From DATMRF01 sp035566435 (GTDB taxonomy: Bacteria > Verrucomicrobiota > Verrucomicrobiia > Limisphaerales > UBA8199): a stretch of DNA of 64,000 nucleotides. A program made the position numbers and the translations under genes. How positions within the stretch are numbered: position 1 is the first letter of the stretch; every line of letters starts with the position of its first letter. The notes below the pieces were generated by a model. That model was not told where the DNA came from. It saw nothing but the letters and a program-made list of their open reading frames with translations, and did no database searches. The stretch covers positions 1 to 64,000 of the forward strand of contig DATMRF010000047.1 in the NCBI GenBank assembly GCA_035566435.1. Direction: 5' to 3'. Of the stretch, positions 58,653 through 64,000 are shown in pieces.

Positions 58653-59223
58653 ACTCCCACTCCGGTTTGACCCCGCGCGTCTCCAAGTGGACCTAGGGCA
58701 GGTTCTGGCTGAGGAATTCGTGCCGCATTTCAACACCGCTTATTATCAAGGGGACTGGAGTGTGGTCCCGTTCCGCTCCGTGGGAGGACGCGCCAACCAC
58801 ATTTATCCTGATCCTACTGCTAAGAGCGCCTACGCGGACACCCCGCTGTTGGCCCGCTGTTCCTATATTCGCCAGGTGCTGGCTTCATTGCCCTGCCCGC
58901 AGCAAGCTGTCAGGTTTCTACGGCTCAAGGCGGGCTCCAGCATCAAAGAGCACATGGATTACAACCTGGGCTACGAGGACGGTGAAGTCAGGCTCCATAT
59001 CCCGGTCACCACCAATCCCGAGGTGGAGTTTGTCCTGAACGGGGCACGCATCGAAATGAAAGAGGGTGAATGCTGGTACCACGATTTCAATTTGCGGCAC
59101 CGCGTTGCGAATCGTGGCGCCACCGACCGCATCCATTTGGTGATTGATTGCGAGGTGAATGACTGGCTTCGCGGCTTGTTGCTGGCTGCTGATGCCGTGG
59201 CCGCGGCGGCCATGGCGACGTAG
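58636..59223 (+). CDS. Aspartyl/asparaginyl beta-hydroxylase-like protein
   Basis: ATG 58636 gives 195 residues; an earlier in-frame ATG at 58585 lies in the GNAT gene. The Fe(II)/2-oxoglutarate fold shows the metal-binding site in SIKEHMDYNLGYEDGEVRL (near residue 97) and LRHRVANRGATDRIHLVID (near 155). Members hydroxylate Asp/Asn side chains. It faces the Nif11/sulfotransferase pair across 107 bp. Confidence 0.85.
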   Translation: MQASLKLPLRFDPARLQVDLGQVLAEEFVPHFNTAYYQGDWSVVPFRSVGGRANHIYPDPTAKSAYADTPLLARCSYIRQVLASLPCPQQAVRFLRLKAGSSIKEHMDYNLGYEDGEVRLHIPVTTNPEVEFVLNGARIEMKEGECWYHDFNLRHRVANRGATDRIHLVIDCEVNDWLRGLLLAADAVAAAAMAT

Positions 59224-59230
59224 CGTTCCC

Positions 59231-59310
59231 ACGGGGCGGGGACGGCCACGTCCCCGAGCGATTGATAGCGATGCCTTTTCTACGGGGACGTGGCCGGGCC
59301 GCCCCGGCTC
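59231..59310. repeat. Dispersed GC-rich palindromic repeat, copy 2
   Basis: GGGGACGGCCACGTCCCC (59239-59256) is an inverted repeat with CTACGGGGACGTGGCC about 25 nt on. It lies between convergent genes and matches the blocks at 28465 and 62061. Confidence 0.75.
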
Positions 59311-59330
59311 ACTGAAGTGAGGCTGCCGGG

Positions 59331-60311
59331 CTAATAGATACCACTGCGCTGCCGCTCGATCTCGAGTTGCCGATAAGATCCATCGAGCCACTCCCGGGCG
59401 ACCTCTCGGAGTTCTTCGTTAGCTGCCTGGCTTTTCCTCGCCGTGTCATCCTCGAAAAGCGAAGCGGGGTTCTTGGCATTCCAGCGCGCAGCTTCGAGCA
59501 TGTGCTCCGCGTCATTCGAGGAGCAGTCAAGGCCCCAAAACTCGATGAGTGTAGGGCAGACAACCGCGGGCAACTGATGGTAGTTGAGCAATTTCCCGCT
59601 TCCCTTCCGAACCTGGTTGACGGCTGCTTCGCAGATTTTGGCCAGCACCCGGGCGCCGTATTCTTCGAGCCGCATGCGTCCAACCGCAGCAACGTCCCAG
59701 CCGAATAAGCCTGGTTCGAGCACGCCAGGAATCATCTGCGCGCCACGCTGAGCGTGCTGAGACATCAAGACCTCGAACGGCTTGCGGTAAACAAAAATCC
59801 ATGGCACGCCAGGAAACGCGTGGAGAATCAGTGGCAGGAAAAGGGTGTGCCAACAGTCAAACTTGATGAAAAAACGCTCCTGCTCACCCTGCCGGCGCTG
59901 ACCGAGCACGCTCACGAGCCACCGCAGCCAATTCACCCTTTGGTCCACCGTAACGGCCGCGTCCTCAAAGCGAGAGCGGAGGAGGGTGTCAATCGGACTC
60001 GCTTCGGAAATCACCAGATTTTGAGGCAATCTCGAAAGCATCTGGGAAATGAGCGTCGATCCGGAACGAGACATATGGAAAATGAATCCATTGGGACGCA
60101 AGCCTGGCCGAGCGGCAGCGAGTTCCTCCAGCGCCTCGATGGGTGTCTCGCGGCGGAACAGCAGGTTGGCCGGATGACTGAGCGCTTGATTTACGGTTTG
60201 TTCGAAAAAGGGATCGGTAAATCGCAGTTCGCCTAGCCAGCACCAATCGACGAGCAGCTTTGCTCGTCGCCAGTAAACGCGAATCGGGAGCCAGCCGTCG
60301 AGCCGATGCAT
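59331..60311 (-). CDS. Sulfotransferase family protein
   Basis: ATG 60311 gives 326 residues. The PAPS-binding loop FHMSRSGSTLISQMLSRLP (near residue 78) and the 3'-phosphate region FVYRKPFEVLMSQHA (near 182) are present. It would add a sulfo group to a small molecule or peptide. It starts 1 nt after the stop of the Nif11 gene, so the two form an operon. Confidence 0.85.
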   Translation of the reverse strand: MHRLDGWLPIRVYWRRAKLLVDWCWLGELRFTDPFFEQTVNQALSHPANLLFRRETPIEALEELAAARPGLRPNGFIFHMSRSGSTLISQMLSRLPQNLVISEASPIDTLLRSRFEDAAVTVDQRVNWLRWLVSVLGQRRQGEQERFFIKFDCWHTLFLPLILHAFPGVPWIFVYRKPFEVLMSQHAQRGAQMIPGVLEPGLFGWDVAAVGRMRLEEYGARVLAKICEAAVNQVRKGSGKLLNYHQLPAVVCPTLIEFWGLDCSSNDAEHMLEAARWNAKNPASLFEDDTARKSQAANEELREVAREWLDGSYRQLEIERQRSGIY

Positions 60312-60312
60312 T

Positions 60313-60549
60313 TCAAAGCCAGCGTTGCAACCACTCGCGGCGTTTTTCCTGCAGCGCTGATCGCACCGTTTCCGCCGTGAAAGGGCACCCATGCGTTCGA
60401 CCTAACTCGACGGCGAGAGCGATGAAACTCTCCGCGTCCGGCGCTTCTCGCAGTGTCTTGTGAACTTCGCCATCCTCGAGCACTAATTGGGCAAAGCGCT
60501 CGAAGGGTGATCGCGACGCAAACTCCTTCGTGCTGGTTTCCAATTCCAT
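60313..60549 (-). CDS. Nif11-domain protein
   Basis: ATG 60549 gives 78 residues of the Nif11 type: PFERFAQLVLEDGEVHKTLR, DAESFIALAVELGRTHG and CPFTAETVRSALQE match the three helices of the family. Nif11 domains also serve as leader peptides of ribosomal natural products. Here the chain ends just after the domain (EWLQRWL), with no GG site or core peptide, so it is more likely a regulator or an emptied leader. Confidence 0.8.
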   Translation of the reverse strand: MELETSTKEFASRSPFERFAQLVLEDGEVHKTLREAPDAESFIALAVELGRTHGCPFTAETVRSALQEKRREWLQRWL

Positions 60550-60598
60550 ATCGGAGCCTACCGCGGTTCTGGGGCCAGCGTCAACCCGCACCGCGGCG

Positions 60599-62002
60599 TC
60601 AGGTTTGCGGACGGGGGCGCTGGACAGATGGCGCTGCGTGCTGCGCCATCAGGCGAGCCAGCAAAAGCGCCATTTCCATGGCCTGCTCGTAGTTGAGACG
60701 TGGGTCGAGTTGGGTGCGGTAGTCGCGCGACAGGTCAGCCTCGGTCACGCCACTGGCCCCGCCGATGCACTCGGTGACGTTATCGCCGGTCAATTCGAAA
60801 TGCACGCCGCCGAGATGCAAGCCGCAATCTTTCAAAATCCGGTACGACTGCTCAAGCTCGCTAAGGATATTGTTAAACCGCCGCGTTTTGATACCGTCCT
60901 TAGTCGTTTCGGTGTTGCCGTGCATCGGGTCGCAGCACCAGAGGACTTGCGTGCCATGGTGCCGGAGGGCCTCGGCCAGCGGCGGCAGGCAACGCTCCAC
61001 CTCGCCGGCGCCAAAACGATGGATGAATATGAGGCGGCCAGGTTCGTTGCTCGGGTTGAGCACGCCGGCCAAGGCCAGCGCCTCCTCCGGTGAGACGGTC
61101 GGGCCGATCTTAACGCCGATCGGATTGGCAATGCCGCGGAAGTATTCGACGTGCGCGCCGTCCAGGGCGCGCGTGCGTTCGCCGAGCCAGGGGAAATGGG
61201 TCGAGAGATTGTACCAGCCGGTTCGGCGCGGCACCTGCCGGGTCTGGGCCGCCTCGTAAAGCAAATGCAGGCCCTCGTGGCTGGTGAAGAAATCGACGCG
61301 GTTGATATCGGCCAGCACGCAGCCGGTGAGGGTTTCCATGAAGCGCAGCGATTGACCGATGCTCTCCACCATGTGCGTGTATTCGGCAGCGTGGGCGGAG
61401 TTGGCGACAAATCCGAGCTCCCAATACTCCGGGTGGTGCAGGTCGGCGAAGCCGCCTTCGATGAGCGAGCGGATGAAATTGATGGTCAGCCCCGAGCGCT
61501 CGTAGGCGCGTAGGAGCAACTCGGGATTCGCCGCGCGGTCCGCCGCCGTAAAGCCGGCGCGGTTAATCATGTCGCCCCGGTAGCTGGGCAGTGTGAGGCC
61601 GGCGCGTCTCTCGGTATCCTCAGAGCGTGGTTTCGCGTACTGGCCGGCAAAACGGCCGAGGCGGATGACGCGCTTTTTGCCACCCTGGACCAGCACGAGA
61701 CTCATCTGGAGCAGGATCTTGAGCTTGCTGGCGATCGCCGCGGACTCGCAGTCCTCGAAGCTTTCCGAGCAATCACCGCCCTGGAGCAAAAACCGCTCGC
61801 CGCGAACAGCCTCGGCGAGTTGTTGTTTGAGGTTTTCGATTTCCCAACTGGTGACCAGCGGGGGCAGCCGGGCGAGCTGCGCCAGGACCTGCTGCAACGT
61901 GGCAGGGTCCGGATAAACCGGCTGCTGCGCCGCCGGCTTGCTTTTCCACGAATCCGGCGCCCAGGATGCGTCAGCGGTTGAAGTTGCCGCTTGAGTTTGC
62001 AT
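60599..62002 (-). CDS. aroG: Class II DAHP synthase
   Basis: ATG 62002 gives 467 residues. Class II signatures are ERFLLQGGDCSESFEDC (near residue 70), VIRLGRFAGQYAKPRS, YRGDMINR, the metal-binding Cys, DFFTSHEGLHLLYE, KIGPTVSPEEAL and WCCDPMHGNTE. It condenses PEP and erythrose-4-phosphate in the first step of aromatic amino-acid synthesis. Its upstream region includes a dispersed repeat. Confidence 0.95.
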   Translation of the reverse strand: MQTQAATSTADASWAPDSWKSKPAAQQPVYPDPATLQQVLAQLARLPPLVTSWEIENLKQQLAEAVRGERFLLQGGDCSESFEDCESAAIASKLKILLQMSLVLVQGGKKRVIRLGRFAGQYAKPRSEDTERRAGLTLPSYRGDMINRAGFTAADRAANPELLLRAYERSGLTINFIRSLIEGGFADLHHPEYWELGFVANSAHAAEYTHMVESIGQSLRFMETLTGCVLADINRVDFFTSHEGLHLLYEAAQTRQVPRRTGWYNLSTHFPWLGERTRALDGAHVEYFRGIANPIGVKIGPTVSPEEALALAGVLNPSNEPGRLIFIHRFGAGEVERCLPPLAEALRHHGTQVLWCCDPMHGNTETTKDGIKTRRFNNILSELEQSYRILKDCGLHLGGVHFELTGDNVTECIGGASGVTEADLSRDYRTQLDPRLNYEQAMEMALLLARLMAQHAAPSVQRPRPQT

Positions 62003-62060
62003 TTCGACGCCGGCCAGCGTTGTCGATTTCGTCGAGATTGTAAAGCGCCAGGGGAGTTGG

Positions 62061-62137
62061 AGCGGGCACGGCCACATCACCGTGCGCTTATGTCGAGAGG
62101 GTGAGCTACGAGGACGTGGCCGTCCCCGCCCCGGCCT
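62061..62137. repeat. Dispersed GC-rich palindromic repeat, copy 3
   Basis: GGGCACGGCCACATCACCG (62064) and CTACGAGGACGTGGCCGTCC (62105) form the same inverted layout as copies 1 and 2, slightly degraded. It lies in the divergent gap between the DAHP synthase and the dehydrogenase gene. Confidence 0.65.
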
Positions 62138-62238
62138 GGACTCAAACGGCGAGGTTTTGGGCTCCACGATTTCGCTGGGTGCGCGGTTGCCGGAATCGGG
62201 CCACTGGCTTAACGTTCGTAAAACTCCAATCGAGATCT

Positions 62239-63132
62239 ATGCCAGAGAAAATTGGCTTTGTCGGGGTGGGGCGGATGGGTGCGAACATGGCGCGGCGCTT
62301 GCGCGAGTGCGGGTACGAAATCAGCGCGGTCTGCGATGTGAATGCGGCTGCCGCACAAGCCGTCGCACAGGAATTAGGCGGCCAGCCAGTAGAAAAACCT
62401 GTCGAGGTGACCCGGCTTTCAGACGTCATCTTTACAGTGGTGACAGATGACAAGGCGATGAAACGGATTTTCACCGGAGGCTTGCTGGGCCGGGCGCGGG
62501 GGAAGCTGTTCATCAATTGCGCGACGATCACTCCCGACGTTCATGTCTGGGTGGAGGCCAAGGCCGCTAAGGCCGGCGCCCAGTCGTTGGAGGCCTGCAT
62601 GGCCTCAAGTATCCCCCAGGCCCGCCAGGGCTCGCTCTACCTGATGTGCAGCGGCCAGCCCGAGGTATTTGACCGGGCCAAACCCATCCTGGAAAAGCTC
62701 AGCGCGGCGCCGCGATACATCGGGCCGGCCGGCAAGGCGGCTCAGGTCAAAGCGCTCGTGAATATGGTGATGAACATCAACACGGCCGGGCTGGCCGAGG
62801 GCCTCGCTTTGGGCGATGCACTCGGCCTGGACCTTAGCATGTTGCGGCAGGTCTTCGCCGAGACGGGCGCCAATTCGCAAGTGCTCAAGACGGACGGCGA
62901 AGACATGCAAAACCGGGAGCATTCCTGCTTCTTTTCAGCTGCGCACGCCGCGAAGGATTCGGGCATCGCCTTGAAACTGGGCAAGGCGCAAGGCTTGAAT
63001 CTGCCCCTGGCGGCGGCGACGAAGAAGCAATACGAACGAATGAGCGCCGAAGGGCTGGGAGGGTTGGACAAATCGGGGATCGCGGAGCTGACTTTCAAGG
63101 GAAGGCGCGGGGTCGCGAAACGTGAAACGTGA
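62239..63132 (+). CDS. 3-hydroxyisobutyrate dehydrogenase-like NAD-binding protein
   Basis: ATG 62239 gives 297 residues. The NAD site is IGFVGVGRMGANMARRLRE; the substrate region EACMASSIPQARQGSLYLM follows, and the catalytic Lys is in GKAAQVKALVNMVMNIN near 172. The family oxidises short beta-hydroxy acids or reduces glyoxylate and tartronate semialdehyde. The exact substrate is unknown. Confidence 0.9.
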   Translation: MPEKIGFVGVGRMGANMARRLRECGYEISAVCDVNAAAAQAVAQELGGQPVEKPVEVTRLSDVIFTVVTDDKAMKRIFTGGLLGRARGKLFINCATITPDVHVWVEAKAAKAGAQSLEACMASSIPQARQGSLYLMCSGQPEVFDRAKPILEKLSAAPRYIGPAGKAAQVKALVNMVMNINTAGLAEGLALGDALGLDLSMLRQVFAETGANSQVLKTDGEDMQNREHSCFFSAAHAAKDSGIALKLGKAQGLNLPLAAATKKQYERMSAEGLGGLDKSGIAELTFKGRRGVAKRET

Positions 63133-63160
63133 GACGTGGTGCGTGGGTTGATGAATCGGC

Positions 63161-63556
63161 ATGAGTGACTCGTTATACCCTTCAGGGCCGTGGACCGGTT
63201 TCTACAATTACCAGCCGGGGGACCGCCATCGGATGGATCTGGATCTCACATTTGGCAACGGGTCGCTGAGCGGGACTGGCGTGGACGATGTGGGAAATTT
63301 TCTCATCCGAGGACGTTACGAGGCGAGTGCCGGCGAGTGTTACTGGACGAAAAGCTATCTCGGCGCGCACAACGTTTTCTACCGCGGGTTCCGTGAGGGG
63401 AAAGGCATTTGGGGCACGTGGGAGATCACGATTCGCGAGCATGGCGGTTTCCATATTTGGCCGCGCTGCGCGGGTGACACCGAGAAGCAAGCTGCCACGG
63501 CGGACCAGGCAGAACCAGTGGACGCCGTCGGTTCCGCAATGATTGCGGAACGTTAG
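63161..63556 (+). CDS. Conserved protein of unknown function
   Basis: This 131-residue protein has a compact beta-rich core: GPWTGFYNYQPGDRHRMDLD, ECYWTKSYLGAHNVFYRG and EGKGIWGTWEITIREHGG, rich in Trp, Tyr and Gly. It follows the dehydrogenase by 28 nt on the same strand. I do not recognise a named domain. Confidence 0.7.
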   Translation: MSDSLYPSGPWTGFYNYQPGDRHRMDLDLTFGNGSLSGTGVDDVGNFLIRGRYEASAGECYWTKSYLGAHNVFYRGFREGKGIWGTWEITIREHGGFHIWPRCAGDTEKQAATADQAEPVDAVGSAMIAER

Positions 63557-63588
63557 ACAATCGTTGTCGCGGCGTTTATTTTGGAAGC

Positions 63589-64000
63589 GTGACGAACGAG
63601 CATTCAATTGCGGCGCATTGGACTGGCGGCTTCGAGGAGGCGGGGCTCCAGAAGTGGGCGGAGCAACTGCGTACGCAATTGCGGACGCCGCAGGTTTCGC
63701 TCGGGCTGGTGTTCATGACCCCGCGATTTTTTCCGCACGCCAAACAAGTGTTGGAGATCCTGCAGGTCCATGCGCGCATCCCGCTGCTGGCCGGTTGTTC
63801 GAGCCAGGGCTTGATCGCAGGCGGGCAGGAATTTGAGCAGGATGCAGGGCTTAGCCTTGGCCTATACGGCTTTAGTGGCGCGGAGCTGAAGGCTTTCCAC
63901 TTTACGCAGCAGCAGGTCGAGGAGGCCAACGGGCCGGGGTACTGGCGGCTGGAGACGGGGCTCGAGCCGGACGCGACCAACGGGTGGCTTGTGTTCATCG
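63589..64000 (+). CDS. FIST-domain protein, N-terminal part
   Basis: GTG 63589 opens a frame that runs off the window. The first 137 residues (VSLGLVFMTPRFFPHAKQVL, IPLLAGCSSQGLIAGGQEF) match the FIST_N sensory domain, which binds small ligands in signalling proteins. The C-terminal half is not visible. Confidence 0.75.
   Translation, partial: MTNEHSIAAHWTGGFEEAGLQKWAEQLRTQLRTPQVSLGLVFMTPRFFPHAKQVLEILQVHARIPLLAGCSSQGLIAGGQEFEQDAGLSLGLYGFSGAELKAFHFTQQQVEEANGPGYWRLETGLEPDATNGWLVFI

Overview
The window looks like a high-GC chromosomal segment of a soil or sediment Verrucomicrobiota bacterium, probably near Pedosphaera/Limisphaerales. This is inferred from several Tat-exported Gfo/Idh/MocA oxidoreductases and sugar enzymes with an 'RREFL'-type leader, a HEAT-repeat protein with a C-terminal ligand-binding-like domain, a microcystin-dependent-protein/DUF6916 pair, and many short palindromic repeats. 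No phage structural module, plasmid replication gene, transposase or CRISPR array was seen.

Region 1-4,200 is the most unusual part. Ten tRNA or tRNA-like genes lie on the minus strand around an RtcB-type RNA ligase. A calcineurin-like phosphatase sits among them on the plus strand, and a partial unknown gene lies at the window edge. These tRNAs share departures from the canonical elbow: G at T-loop position 55, and no GG in the D-loop. Several have C33. One lacks a D-arm. A second pair of the same type is at 40,784-40,941. The tRNA-Arg(TCT) at 44,344 is fully canonical and is a built-in control. The rtcB gene carries an in-frame 234-bp palindromic insertion, and the acyltransferase gene at 45,889 carries another insertion with the same 13-base motif.

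Region 4,200-20,350 holds a terminator with a possible ncRNA, a DUF899 gene remnant, an alpha/beta hydrolase, a Gfo/Idh/MocA oxidoreductase plus HEAT-repeat protein operon, and an RND efflux operon in which the inner-membrane pump and the outer-membrane factor are one open reading frame. A DUF72 protein, a cereblon-like CULT protein, an unknown exported protein and an aldo/keto reductase follow.

Region 20,350-31,160 has two paralogous exported glycosidase-like proteins, an exported enolase-superfamily enzyme, a CHAD protein, a glycosyltransferase-PHP fusion and a DUF1801 protein. Region 31,257-39,773 is a minus-strand run for two-carbon acid metabolism: alanine-glyoxylate aminotransferase, GlcD, GlcE, GlcF and a lactate/glycolate permease, followed by an ABC exporter.

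Region 39,900-53,660 has a membrane protein, the second tRNA pair, a tightly coupled four-gene operon (DUF899, small membrane protein, YCII/DGPF protein, ECF42-type sigma factor), a TraB-like lipoprotein, a membrane acyltransferase, another oxidoreductase, a GNAT/TlpA pair, half an aldehyde dehydrogenase and malate dehydrogenase. Region 53,660-64,000 has a CBM48 protein, a propeller/beta-helix surface protein, a tail-collar protein with its DUF6916 partner, a GNAT/Asp-hydroxylase pair facing a Nif11/sulfotransferase pair, class II DAHP synthase, a hydroxyisobutyrate-dehydrogenase-like enzyme, a small conserved protein and a truncated FIST-domain protein.
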